From Treponema sp. (GTDB taxonomy: Bacteria; Spirochaetota; Spirochaetia; Treponematales; Breznakiellaceae): a DNA stretch of 43,941 nucleotides. Under the pieces are notes generated by a model. The model did no database searches, was not told where the DNA came from, and saw only the letters and a list, made by a program, of their open reading frames with translations. The stretch is taken from contig WRLP01000024.1 in assembly GCA_009777535.1 (NCBI GenBank), forward strand, positions 1 through 43,941, in the 5' to 3' direction. The position numbers were made by a program, and so were the translations under genes. The first letter of the stretch is position 1, and the number at the start of each line of letters is the position of its first letter. Shown here one piece after another: positions 16,161 through 24,142 of the stretch.

Positions 16161-17288
16161 CTATTCCGGTCTGCCGGGCAGAGCGAAGTAAGCTTTTATC
16201 TGAAATGTTATATTTTGCCGCGCCATGACATTCTGGCCCAAAATCGGAATACCGTATTGGAACTTGAATTCCAGAGGCATAAAGGTCTTAGTGAAGAAAA
16301 ACGAAAAATTGGGTATAACAGTAAGGCTGTGCTGTGGATCGGTATTTAATCTGTTAAGAAGAATTGGTTTAAACATGGATGATGCCGGTTCCAGAGCTCT
16401 TGGATAATCAAAAGAATATTCGTAGGCCGGTATGTAGCGGTAGTTGAAAGGAACACCAACGGTAAAACTTATTCCATCAGCAATAGGAGCTGTGAGCACC
16501 GGTTCTATTTCAAAGGTAAGGCGGTATTTATAGTCAACCTGTCCATCAATATCCATTATTTGAGGAATAGCAGATGCAAGCCCTGCTGCTGCAAGACCTG
16601 CCTGCATTGTTGGATCTTGAGCCATTCCCCCTTTCGTTGCATAAAAAGCCGGACTGTCTCTGTTCAAATCCTGCTTGATGGGATAGAAAATCGTCTCATT
16701 ATACAGGTTAATAAAAAAATATTTACTGATAACAAAATCAAAATAGAATCTGCCGCCGGCGGCAAAAATATGTTTGTCGTTACTGCTGAATGTCGCATCT
16801 TTCCCGCTGCTAAGATTTTTGGCTTCTTGCTCAAAATCGGGGCCGGGCAGGGGAATGATCACCCCAGGGGCGATGGCTAAACGGAACAGTCCGGTATCGA
16901 CAGGAGCTTTTTCACCTATAATTTGAATTTTCGATCCAACAAACAAGTCCGCTACACCATTGGCATCAACTTTGCCTTGTGGATCAGACCCGGCCGGTAA
17001 GGCAGCTTCAACATCAGACCAAAGGGTAAAACCCGGCACCCACTGAACTGCTGCGGTAATCCAGTCGATTATTCCGTATTCAAGGGCAAAGCCCAGGTTA
17101 AAAAGGCTTACATTGCCATCATCAAAGCTTTCGTATTCTCCTTCCTTATCATAACTTCCCTGAGCAAAAGAGTATGTGGGCGCTACATAGAAACGGCCTA
17201 CCATCATGGGCATTACTTTGGCGTCTTCGGCAAACAATACAGGGCACAAAAACAGAAGAGCCAATCCAAAAATCAGTAATTTCTTCAT
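16161..17288 (-). CDS. Predicted outer-membrane beta-barrel protein
   Basis: 375-aa protein with a classical signal peptide (MKKLLIFGLALLFLCPVLFA, cut near residue 20). Alternating polar/aromatic strands follow throughout, such as GRFYVAPTYSFAQG, FNLGFALEYGIIDWITAAVQWVPG, GGRFYFDFVISKYFFINLYNE and LEFKFQYGIPILGQN. This pattern and the Gly/aromatic composition fit an outer-membrane barrel of the kind annotated as FadL-like or transporter in treponemes; the exact family is not certain. AAGGAG precedes the ATG. A TGC-TATAAT promoter and a leader hairpin lie at 17316-17375. Cargo unknown. Confidence 0.8.
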   Translation of the reverse strand: MKKLLIFGLALLFLCPVLFAEDAKVMPMMVGRFYVAPTYSFAQGSYDKEGEYESFDDGNVSLFNLGFALEYGIIDWITAAVQWVPGFTLWSDVEAALPAGSDPQGKVDANGVADLFVGSKIQIIGEKAPVDTGLFRLAIAPGVIIPLPGPDFEQEAKNLSSGKDATFSSNDKHIFAAGGRFYFDFVISKYFFINLYNETIFYPIKQDLNRDSPAFYATKGGMAQDPTMQAGLAAAGLASAIPQIMDIDGQVDYKYRLTFEIEPVLTAPIADGISFTVGVPFNYRYIPAYEYSFDYPRALEPASSMFKPILLNRLNTDPQHSLTVIPNFSFFFTKTFMPLEFKFQYGIPILGQNVMARQNITFQIKAYFALPGRPE

Positions 17289-17315
17289 AAAAATCTCCTT
17301 GTTGCAGGGTTAGCA

Positions 17316-17375
17316 CGGCACTTTTCCCGTGCCGGAACTTAATTAATTATAGCATGATATTTTAAAAAAACACAA
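17316..17375 (-). promoter_or_regulatory. Promoter and 5'-leader hairpin of the outer-membrane protein gene
   Basis: On the minus strand TTGTGT (17370-17375) and an extended TGC-TATAAT (-10 at 17346-17351) are 18 bp apart. The leader then forms a 6-bp stem CGGCAC/GTGCCG with a 7-nt loop (17316-17334) before the AAGGAG site. The hairpin could stabilise or regulate the message. Confidence 0.6.
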
Positions 17376-17416
17376 TTTACCTTTTTGTCGGATAAAAAGT
17401 GCCTGGCACCATTTTG

Positions 17417-17425
17417 TGCTATACT
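17417..17425 (+). promoter_or_regulatory. Extended -10 of the SNF2 gene, 7 nt before the ATG
   Basis: TGC-TATACT ends at 17425 and the most likely ATG is at 17433, a 7-nt gap, with no Shine-Dalgarno. The palindrome GTGCCTGGCAC (17399-17409) lies just upstream. Confidence 0.5.
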
Positions 17426-17432
17426 CTATTTC

Positions 17433-20400
17433 ATGAAAAGCCGGTATGGCATCACGGCCTGGGGTTCATGGTTTATTGATGTACTGGACAGCTATAAGAT
17501 GGGGGCACGGCTTGACCGCGGCAGAACCTATGCCAATACGGGCAGGGTCCTTTCGCTTGATCTAAAAGACGGCCGGGCAACTGCTAAAGTCGAAGGCAAT
17601 TATATGCCTTTTTACAGGGTACAAATTGCTTTTCCGCCTCTAAAAGAAAAAGAGCAGGTTTATAAGATGATAGAGGATGATACGCCCCTGCTCGCTCGTA
17701 TTGCCGCCGGGGAACTGCCGGAAACTTTTTTACAGAAACTCAAAAAAAAGGGCATCGATTTAATTCCCCGGCGCTGGCGTGAAATGAAGCGCTCCTGCAC
17801 CTGTCCCGATTACGGAGATCCCTGCAAGCACATGGCAGCGCTCTATTACATAATTGCAAGGGAAATTGATTCAGATCCGCACGTGCTTTTCGCCCTTAGG
17901 GGCATGAACCTTGCGGAGCGGTTTGGGAAGGCGGCGGTTCACAGCATTGCTCCGCCATTTACAATTGAATTTACAGATAAGGAAAAAGCCGCCAAGGGCA
18001 AACAGCCCGTGCCGCCGCCGGTTGCACTTGAGCCAATTCCATGGTGCGGGGAACTAATTTCGGCGCTGTTACCCGCTGCTCCGCCGTTCTGCAGCAGGGA
18101 CTTTGCCATGGTTATGGCGGAATTTTACCATCGCAGTGCAGACTATCGTTCGTGGGAAGCGGCGGAAGATGAGCAGACTGCTGCGGACAGGGAGTACTCT
18201 TTTTCACGCTGCACATGGACGGTCTTGTGTGCAAACCCTGCTCCCGGCGCCGAGGCAGCCCTGCTGGCGGAAGATATTAATGGCGGCAAAAAGCGTTATT
18301 CGCTATATGACGCCTTAGAACACTTTGTGCGCTTTTCTTCTGCGGACGGAACAGCATCGTATAGTTTTTTAGTTTATCTTTTTAAGTTTCTAAACCTTGT
18401 TTGTTCCGCCGGAGCTTTTATCCCTTATGTGTTGGCAGGCGATGAAATAGCCAGGATAATCTGGCAGCCATTTGTAACCCTTCCATTGGTATCGGAGATG
18501 CTTACAAACATTGCGTCCGGCGAATGCGGCCTGCTTACCTGTGCCGTAAAGGGAAAAAAGACGGAAAGCCAAACAGTTAGCGGACAGAGCGTTGTTAATC
18601 TGCTTTCTTCCGCTTTTCTGAATGAGTGGGTCAAACGGAGATTTCTTTCTTTCCGCGGCAGTTTCAGCAAACACGGGACAGGGGAAGAATACCGGGAACT
18701 GTTAAATTTGTTTTTTCAGGGATTCCATATTGATGTTTCTTCACCGGCAAAACGTTCGCTTCCCATTGCTATAGACAGATGGCTTTCTGTTCTTCAGATT
18801 AATTTTGGCGAATACTGTTATACGCTAAACATAAAAGAAGCGAAACCCATAACCGGCGATGATTTTAACTTTGCCCTTTCCATGGATGTACTTTCCGAAA
18901 ATGATGATGGAGTAACAAAAACACCCCTTTCAAAATACAGGGATTTGGAAATACTAAAAGCGCCGACTGCTCTTTCAAATTATCTGCCGGAAATCCGTGA
19001 GCTTGCCGTACATCAATCCGTAAGACTATCGGAAGCACGGCTGGTTTCGTTTCTCGATTCAGCGGCGCCCCTGCTCACCCGCCTTGGCATAACGATAAAT
19101 CTCCCAAAGGCGCTTGCCAGGGAATTAAAACCAAGGCTTGTAATCAAGGGGAGCTCCGCAGGAAAATCCCTAAAGCGCTACCTCGATTTTAACACCCTGT
19201 CGGATTTTGAATGGCAGGTGGCTGTCGGCGACGAAGTGATGTCGCTAAAAGAATTTGAAAAACTGCTTAAAGATAAGCGGGCTGTGGTTCGTTTCAGGGA
19301 CGGCTTTGTCAAAATGAATCCCCAGGAATTTGCCCGTCTGTTAAAAAAAGCAAATGATTCTGCTCCCGATTTTAATGATTTCTTAAAAGCCCATTTTTCA
19401 GGAGACACCGTTCTTGCCATTGACACACGCGAAACAATTGATAATCTTTTCCGTGAGCAGGATTTTCCCGTTCCGCAAACCCTTAATGCAAAACTTCGCC
19501 CGTATCAAAGGCGGGGCTATAATTGGGTGTGCTCTCTTTTCTATTCGGGTTTCGGCTGCATACTTGCCGATGACATGGGGCTGGGCAAAACAATTCAGTC
19601 GATTACCGCTCTGCTGCGGCTCAAAGAGGAAGGGCTTCTTGGAAACGGCTGCCTTGTAATTGCACCGGCTGCACTGCTCATTAACTGGGAAAAAGAGTTG
19701 AGCCGCTTTGCACCGTCTTTGAGCGTGTTCCGCTATCATGGAGTCCGCAGGCAGCTCGACAGGCAGCAGGACGTATGCCTGACTACCTACCAGACAGCGG
19801 TTCGTGATGCGGAAAAACTGAAGCAGGAGGCTTTCTCGCTGCTGCTGGTAGACGAAGCCCATTTGATGAAAAACGCCGATACCCGCATTTCCCAAACAGT
19901 AAAGCAGCTGCGCTCGCAATACCGGCTTGCCCTTTCGGGGACACCGGTGGAGAACAGGCTCGAAGACCTTCGCTCGCTCTTCGATTTTATCCTGCCGGGC
20001 TATCTGGGAAATGCGGCCGGTTTCAGGGAGCAGTACCGCATTCCAATCGAAGTTATGTGCAGCAGCGAACGGGCGGAAGCCCTACGAAAAATCACATCCC
20101 CTTTTCTTCTGCGCCGGCTTAAAACAGACAAAAAGATCATTAAAGACCTTCCCGGTAAAATAACTGCCAACGAGTATGCTGTGCTGGAAAAAGAACAGGC
20201 GGCGTTATACGAAAGTGTGGTCTCCGAATCGATACGCAAATCGGAGCACAGCGAGACCAAAGACCGCGCCGCCCTGATTCTTTCCATGCTTACTTCCCTT
20301 AAACAAATCTGCAACCACCCCCGTGTTTATGACAAGGAAAGCCCCGCTGTTTCAAAACTTTCGGGCAAGGCGCAGCTTCTCCTAACCCTGCTCGAAGAAA

Positions 20401-20879
20401 TTCTCGCCAACAGGGAAAAAACTCTTGTCTTTAGCCAGTATGTGGAAACCCTGACCTGCCTGGAGCAGATAATTAAAAAAGAACTGGGCGAAGCGGCACT
20501 CGTCTATTACGGGGGATTGAATCAAAAAACCCGCAGTGATCTTGTTGATAGATTTCAAAATGATCCTGCCGCACGGATTCTTTTGGTCAGCCTGAAAGCC
20601 GGCGGCCTTGGATTGAACCTGACCGCAGCAAGCCGTGTAATCCATTATGATCTGTGGTACAACCCCGCAGTTGAAAATCAGGCGACCGACAGAGCCTTCC
20701 GCATAGGCCAGAAACGCACGGTATTTGTCCACCGCTTTATCACCAAAAACAGCTTCGAAGAAAAGATAGACGCCATGCTCAAAAGCAAACAGGAACTGGC
20801 GGACATGACAATAACTTCAGGAGAATCCTGGCTTGCAAGAATGAGCCACGAGGAACTAAAGGAACTGTTTGAAAGGTAG
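17433..20879 (+). CDS. SWIM zinc-finger SNF2/Rad54-type helicase
   Basis: 1148-aa protein starting at the ATG at 17433; an upstream extension to 17385 lacks a ribosome site and crosses the promoter. The SWIM motif C-T-C-P...C-K-H is at residues 122-133. A long central region precedes the SNF2 ATPase. Motif I is DDMGLGKT at about 713, motif II VDEAHLMKN at about 807, motif III LALSGTPVE near 832, with the helicase C domain at about 985-1110 (VFSQYVETL, SLKAGGLGLNLTAASRVIHYD, DRAFRIGQKR). Such proteins are DNA translocases that remodel protein-DNA complexes or RNA polymerase. No adjacent methylase or nuclease is present, so a defence role is not indicated. The DUF3795 gene follows with its own promoter. 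Confidence 0.93.
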   Translation: MKSRYGITAWGSWFIDVLDSYKMGARLDRGRTYANTGRVLSLDLKDGRATAKVEGNYMPFYRVQIAFPPLKEKEQVYKMIEDDTPLLARIAAGELPETFLQKLKKKGIDLIPRRWREMKRSCTCPDYGDPCKHMAALYYIIAREIDSDPHVLFALRGMNLAERFGKAAVHSIAPPFTIEFTDKEKAAKGKQPVPPPVALEPIPWCGELISALLPAAPPFCSRDFAMVMAEFYHRSADYRSWEAAEDEQTAADREYSFSRCTWTVLCANPAPGAEAALLAEDINGGKKRYSLYDALEHFVRFSSADGTASYSFLVYLFKFLNLVCSAGAFIPYVLAGDEIARIIWQPFVTLPLVSEMLTNIASGECGLLTCAVKGKKTESQTVSGQSVVNLLSSAFLNEWVKRRFLSFRGSFSKHGTGEEYRELLNLFFQGFHIDVSSPAKRSLPIAIDRWLSVLQINFGEYCYTLNIKEAKPITGDDFNFALSMDVLSENDDGVTKTPLSKYRDLEILKAPTALSNYLPEIRELAVHQSVRLSEARLVSFLDSAAPLLTRLGITINLPKALARELKPRLVIKGSSAGKSLKRYLDFNTLSDFEWQVAVGDEVMSLKEFEKLLKDKRAVVRFRDGFVKMNPQEFARLLKKANDSAPDFNDFLKAHFSGDTVLAIDTRETIDNLFREQDFPVPQTLNAKLRPYQRRGYNWVCSLFYSGFGCILADDMGLGKTIQSITALLRLKEEGLLGNGCLVIAPAALLINWEKELSRFAPSLSVFRYHGVRRQLDRQQDVCLTTYQTAVRDAEKLKQEAFSLLLVDEAHLMKNADTRISQTVKQLRSQYRLALSGTPVENRLEDLRSLFDFILPGYLGNAAGFREQYRIPIEVMCSSERAEALRKITSPFLLRRLKTDKKIIKDLPGKITANEYAVLEKEQAALYESVVSESIRKSEHSETKDRAALILSMLTSLKQICNHPRVYDKESPAVSKLSGKAQLLLTLLEEILANREKTLVFSQYVETLTCLEQIIKKELGEAALVYYGGLNQKTRSDLVDRFQNDPAARILLVSLKAGGLGLNLTAASRVIHYDLWYNPAVENQATDRAFRIGQKRTVFVHRFITKNSFEEKIDAMLKSKQELADMTITSGESWLARMSHEELKELFER

Positions 20880-20886
20880 CTTTTTG

Positions 20887-20905
20887 TGGTATAATGAATA
20901 CGGAG
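20887..20905 (+). promoter_or_regulatory. Promoter and ribosome site of the DUF3795 gene
   Basis: An extended TGG-TATAAT (-10 at 20890-20895) is followed by a GGAG ribosome site (20902-20905), 7 nt before the ATG at 20913. Unlike the leaderless candidates in this window, this gene has a short leader. Confidence 0.5.
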
Positions 20906-20912
20906 ACAACCC

Positions 20913-21347
20913 ATGAACAATAAATACATTTGTTACTGCGGTCTTTACTGCGAAAACTGCGCAGTAAAAGTAAAAATTACACCCAGCGCAAAAAACCTGC
21001 ATGAAGAAATGGTCAAGGCGGGTTTTGAAGACATAATTCAATACATTCCCGACGGCGATAAATTTTGGTCGTTCTTAAAAGGCATGGTCGATCCCGGTAT
21101 ATGCACTTCCTGCAAGGAAGGAGGCGGAAATCCCGGGTGCGCAGTAAGGATTTGCGCAAAAGAAAAAGACGTCGAAGTTTGTGCATTATGCGAACAATAC
21201 CCCTGCGAAAAATTTCCGGCATTTTTTGACGGGTATCCTGTATTAAAGCAGGACAACTTATTGCTGCGGGAAAAAGGTTTGGAAGCATGGGCAAAACTTC
21301 AGGACGAGCGCAGGGAGAGAGGCTTTACATATGGAGAGGCAAGTTAA
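20913..21347 (+). CDS. DUF3795 cysteine-rich protein
   Basis: 144-aa cytoplasmic protein. CGLYCENCAV near the start and later Cys pairs (GICTSCKEGGGNPGCAVRIC, VCALCEQYPCEKF) match the DUF3795 pattern, likely a small zinc- or metal-binding fold. About a dozen cysteines are present and there is no signal peptide. The C-terminus is helical (LREKGLEAWAKLQDERRERGF). Family function is unknown. It starts 33 bp after the SNF2 stop and appears to have its own -10. The following 700 bp are gene-free. Confidence 0.88.
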   Translation: MNNKYICYCGLYCENCAVKVKITPSAKNLHEEMVKAGFEDIIQYIPDGDKFWSFLKGMVDPGICTSCKEGGGNPGCAVRICAKEKDVEVCALCEQYPCEKFPAFFDGYPVLKQDNLLLREKGLEAWAKLQDERRERGFTYGEAS

Positions 21348-21502
21348 AAAACATAAGTAAAAGATAATACAATCCCCTACGCAAGCTTTTTCACTACTTT
21401 TGTAATTTTAAAAATGTATACCCAGAACAGGTTATACGGGGTGTCAGGGGGTAAAAGCACCTCCCTTACGCCAGCGTTTCACTGCTGCGGCTAATTCAGA
21501 AG

Positions 21503-21546
21503 TATATGCCCAAAAAATACAATGTAAGCGGTACGCAGCGGCGCAC
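21503..21546 (+). repeat. 44-bp direct repeat, copy 1
   Basis: Nearly identical to 21796-21839; differences are transitions at a few positions. The shared core AAGCGGTACG followed by GGCGCAC also appears inverted near 21967-21994. Confidence 0.8.
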
Positions 21547-21795
21547 TTACCGCGGCGCGCACGCAAGCCTAAAGGCTTGCTGCCATTTTTACGGTGGAAA
21601 ATTCACTTGCGCCGGAACGATTGGGGTTCACCCATCTACACCCTTCGGGTGCGATTATTTGTTCCCCTGCCGAGGGCATGCCTCCCTTCGGTCGGCCATC
21701 GTAAGGAAATTTATTAAATCGCCGCTACCGCGGCGTGCGATTACGGCGCGGCTTCCCCTACGCAAGCTTTTTCACTACTATGGCTGTTTCAGAAA

Positions 21796-21839
21796 TATAT
21801 GCCCAAAAAATATAATGTAAGCGGTACGTAGTGGCGCAC
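21796..21839 (+). repeat. 44-bp direct repeat, copy 2
   Basis: Second copy of the element at 21503-21546. A 25-bp companion repeat lies 17 bp upstream of it (21755-21779), but 104 bp upstream of copy 1 (21374-21398), so one copy has gained or lost DNA. Confidence 0.8.
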
Positions 21840-21966
21840 AAGCCCTGCCGAGGGCATCGGCGTGGTAATAAAGAAGTGAATTACACAATAAAGAATTTCG
21901 ATAATGGTTAACCTAGTTCTACAGAAAAAAAAGATGTCTACCAGACCGTCAGCCCGAGAAAGGGCT

Positions 21967-21994
21967 TTGCGCCGCCGCGTACCGCTTTATGTTA
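21967..21994 (-). repeat. Inverted partial third copy of the 44-bp repeat core
   Basis: The reverse complement of this stretch carries AAGCGGTACGC and GGCGGCGCA, matching the end of the 44-bp repeat with about one mismatch in 22. Opposite orientation to the other two copies suggests terminal inverted repeats of a decayed small element. Confidence 0.55.
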
Positions 21995-22044
21995 TAGCTT
22001 TAGGTACACATTTCTGGCATAGCCATAGCCGTGAAAAGCCACCC

Positions 22045-22075
22045 TTGACAAAAACCAAAAATTCGGTGATAAAAT
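22045..22075 (+). promoter_or_regulatory. Candidate fab operon promoter
   Basis: TTGACA (22045-22050) is followed by an A/T-rich TGATAAAAT stretch (22067-22075) offering -10 hexamers at 17-19 bp spacing. It immediately precedes the palindrome at 22079-22105 and is the only good promoter seen before fabH. Confidence 0.55.
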
Positions 22076-22078
22076 GAG

Positions 22079-22105
22079 TATGACAAATATTGAAATTTTG
22101 TCATA
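22079..22105 (+). promoter_or_regulatory. 27-bp palindromic operator candidate before fabH
   Basis: TATGACAAA (22079-22087) and TTTGTCATA (22097-22105) are perfect 9-bp inverted arms around a 9-bp AT-rich centre. The site covers the expected transcription start, 10 bp before the fabH ATG, ideal for repression. It does not resemble the FapR or FabT consensus sequences as I remember them. No regulator gene lies beside it. Confidence 0.65.
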
Positions 22106-22115
22106 AAAGAAAAGT

Positions 22116-23171
22116 ATGGCTTTTGAATTTATAGGAACCGGGAGGGCAGTGCCTTCCAGAAAGGTCAGCAACAGTGAATTGGCTGCTCAAATCAATACCA
22201 GTGATGAGTGGATAAGGTCTCACACAGGGATCGGAAACAGGTACATCGCCGGCGAGGACTGTGCGTGCAGCGATTTAGCCCTGGAAGCGGCTAAAAATGC
22301 CCTGGCAATGGCGGCCGGTTTTAATGGTAATAATGAAACAGACACAGCGGAACGGGACAGGGCGGCGGCTGAAATGGCCGAAAAGTTAGACGTCATCGTT
22401 CTTACAACAGCTTCGGCCGACTTTGTAGGCTGCCCTTCAACCGCCTGCGTGGTGCAGGGCAGGCTTGGAGCGAAAAAAGCCGCGGCCATGGATCTTGCCG
22501 CCGGATGCACCGGCTTTGTCTATTCGGTCGAAACCGCCGCCGGCCTGTTAAACATAAGACCGGAAAGAACACACGCCCTGGTGATTGGCTCCGAAGTTTT
22601 AAGCAAGATAACAAACTGGGAAGACAGGGGAACATGCGTGCTCCTGGGTGACGGCGCGGGAGCGGCAGTAATTGAAAAAACCGGCGCACCATCGGAGGGA
22701 AACGGCAAAAGAGGACTGTTAAGAACCGTTTTGTACGCCGATGGAACGGGCTGGGATACCCTGATAATACGAAGGGGCGGCACCCGTTATCCGATCAAAA
22801 AAGGTGAAGTGGTAAATGAACCAATTCAGGTGGAGATGAAGGGGCAGGAAGTCTACAGCTTTGCCGTAAAGGCGGCGGCTGAAATTGTCAACACCCTGCT
22901 AAAAGCGGAAGGAATCAGCATTGATGATCTTGCATGGATAGTACCGCATCAGGCCAATTACAGAATTATCCAGGGTGCGGCAAGGTACATCGGCATACCT
23001 CTTGAAAAATTTTTTATCAATCTGGAAGAATATGCCAACACATCGGCGGCGACAATCCCCATCGCCCTCGATGAAATGAACCGTACAGGAAAAATAAACA
23101 GGGGAGATTTGATAATGACCGTCGGCTTTGGCGGAGGCCTTGCCTACGGAGGAAATTTAATTGTTTGGTAG
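22116..23171 (+). CDS. fabH: 3-oxoacyl-ACP synthase III (KAS III)
   Basis: 351-aa condensing enzyme that starts fatty-acid synthesis from acetyl-CoA and malonyl-ACP. The Cys-His-Asn triad is visible: Cys131 in DLAAGCTGF, His in WIVPHQANYRI (about 274) and Asn in EEYANTSAATIP (about 305). GFGGGLAYG closes the protein. Relative to E. coli FabH there is an insertion of about 20 aa at 68-90 (GNNETDTAERDRAAAEMAEK), an acidic helical stretch before the LDVIVLTTASAD strand. First gene of the fab operon behind the palindromic operator. No strong ribosome site precedes the ATG. fabD follows within 6 bp. Confidence 0.96.
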   Translation: MAFEFIGTGRAVPSRKVSNSELAAQINTSDEWIRSHTGIGNRYIAGEDCACSDLALEAAKNALAMAAGFNGNNETDTAERDRAAAEMAEKLDVIVLTTASADFVGCPSTACVVQGRLGAKKAAAMDLAAGCTGFVYSVETAAGLLNIRPERTHALVIGSEVLSKITNWEDRGTCVLLGDGAGAAVIEKTGAPSEGNGKRGLLRTVLYADGTGWDTLIIRRGGTRYPIKKGEVVNEPIQVEMKGQEVYSFAVKAAAEIVNTLLKAEGISIDDLAWIVPHQANYRIIQGAARYIGIPLEKFFINLEEYANTSAATIPIALDEMNRTGKINRGDLIMTVGFGGGLAYGGNLIVW

Positions 23172-23177
23172 GTGAAA

Positions 23178-24131
23178 ATGAAAAAGAATAATGCGGCATA
23201 CCTATTCCCCGGTCAGGGGGCTCAGTATCCGGGAATGGCCCTGGATTTTCTATCGTCTAACGCAGTAAGAGGGTTATTCGATACGGCATCGGAAATTATG
23301 GGGAAGGATATGAAAGCCCTCATGGCGTCCGATGCCGAGACCCTTAAACGAACCGATGTTTCCCAGCCCGTGATTACGCTGGCGAACCTTGCGGCAGCGG
23401 CTGTTCTTGGCGAACAGGGCTACAGCCCCGCCGTGTGCGCGGGGTTTTCCCTGGGTGAATATGCCGCCCTGGTATGCGCCGGCATAATCAGCGCGGCGGA
23501 CTGTTTCCGCCTGGTAAAGGCCAGGGGCGAAGCCATGCAGAAAACCGCAGACCGTCTGCGCGGTGCCGGCGACGCCGCGCCCGGAATGTCGGCCATTGTC
23601 GGCCTTGCACCCGAACAGGTGGAAGCGCTTATCGCGCAATGGAGCGCGGAAGGCTTAAAAGACCTTTACCCCGCGAACATCAATTCGCCCAAACAGCTTG
23701 TGGTCAGCGGAACCGCCGCCGCACTGACGGAAGCGGAAGGGCGCTTTAAGGAAGCCGGTGCAAAGAGAGCCATAAGGCTGCAGGTTGCCGGTCCGTTCCA
23801 TTCGCCGCTTATGGCCGATGCCGCAGAAGCCTTCCGCCCGGCACTGGAAACTGTTACATTCAGCGATCCATCAATCCCCCTTTTTTCCAATGTTACGGGC
23901 AAACAAATAACATCGGGCGATGAGGCGAAAATACTCGCCTTTATGCAGATTACCAGCCCCGTCCGCTGGGTTGATGAAGAAGCCGCCATTGCAGCGACAG
24001 GCATCGAGGTCTGTTTTGAAACAGGCCCCGGCAAGGTACTTCAGGGACTCTGGCGCGATACAGGAAGTGAAATTCCGTGCTTTACCGCCGGAACAATTGA
24101 AAACATATTAAAAATTGGCAGCGAAACATAA
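23178..24131 (+). CDS. fabD: Malonyl-CoA:ACP transacylase
   Basis: 317-aa MCAT that loads malonate onto acyl carrier protein. The ATG at 23178 is chosen because AGG at 23170-23172 sits 5 nt upstream; a GTG at 23172, directly after the fabH stop, would add two residues. It has FPGQGAQYPGM near the N-terminus, the nucleophile Ser91 in GFSLGEYAAL (GFSLG instead of the E. coli GHSLG, a common variant), catalytic His in GPFHSPLM (about 200), and an Arg in CFRLVKARGEAMQ. Length is normal. Second gene of the fab operon; fabG follows after 11 bp. Confidence 0.96.
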   Translation: MKKNNAAYLFPGQGAQYPGMALDFLSSNAVRGLFDTASEIMGKDMKALMASDAETLKRTDVSQPVITLANLAAAAVLGEQGYSPAVCAGFSLGEYAALVCAGIISAADCFRLVKARGEAMQKTADRLRGAGDAAPGMSAIVGLAPEQVEALIAQWSAEGLKDLYPANINSPKQLVVSGTAAALTEAEGRFKEAGAKRAIRLQVAGPFHSPLMADAAEAFRPALETVTFSDPSIPLFSNVTGKQITSGDEAKILAFMQITSPVRWVDEEAAIAATGIEVCFETGPGKVLQGLWRDTGSEIPCFTAGTIENILKIGSET

Positions 24132-24142
24132 GGAAGGTTGAT

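Larger units (their letters stand above)
21348..22044. other. Gene-free, repeat-rich intergenic patch
   Basis: No convincing gene lies here. A 25-bp sequence occurs at 21374-21398 and 21755-21779. A 44-bp sequence occurs at 21503-21546 and 21796-21839 with four mismatches or fewer. A partial inverted third copy of the GCGGTACGC core lies at about 21967-21994. Small hairpins such as GCAAGCC/GGCTTGC (near 21562) are also present. A 104-codon open frame at 21506-21820 runs across these repeats and is not supported as a gene. Confidence 0.7.

Noticed and set aside
17385-17432. Earlier ATG for the SNF2 gene
   Set aside because: The added 16 residues cross the -10 box and a palindrome and have no ribosome site.
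17433-21347. Defence island built on the SNF2 helicase
   Set aside because: No methyltransferase, nuclease, phospholipase or other known defence partner is adjacent; the neighbour is DUF3795.
21506-21820. 104-codon open frame in the repeat patch
   Set aside because: It runs across direct repeats and hairpins, has no ribosome site or recognisable domain, and encodes an implausible Arg/Cys-rich chain.
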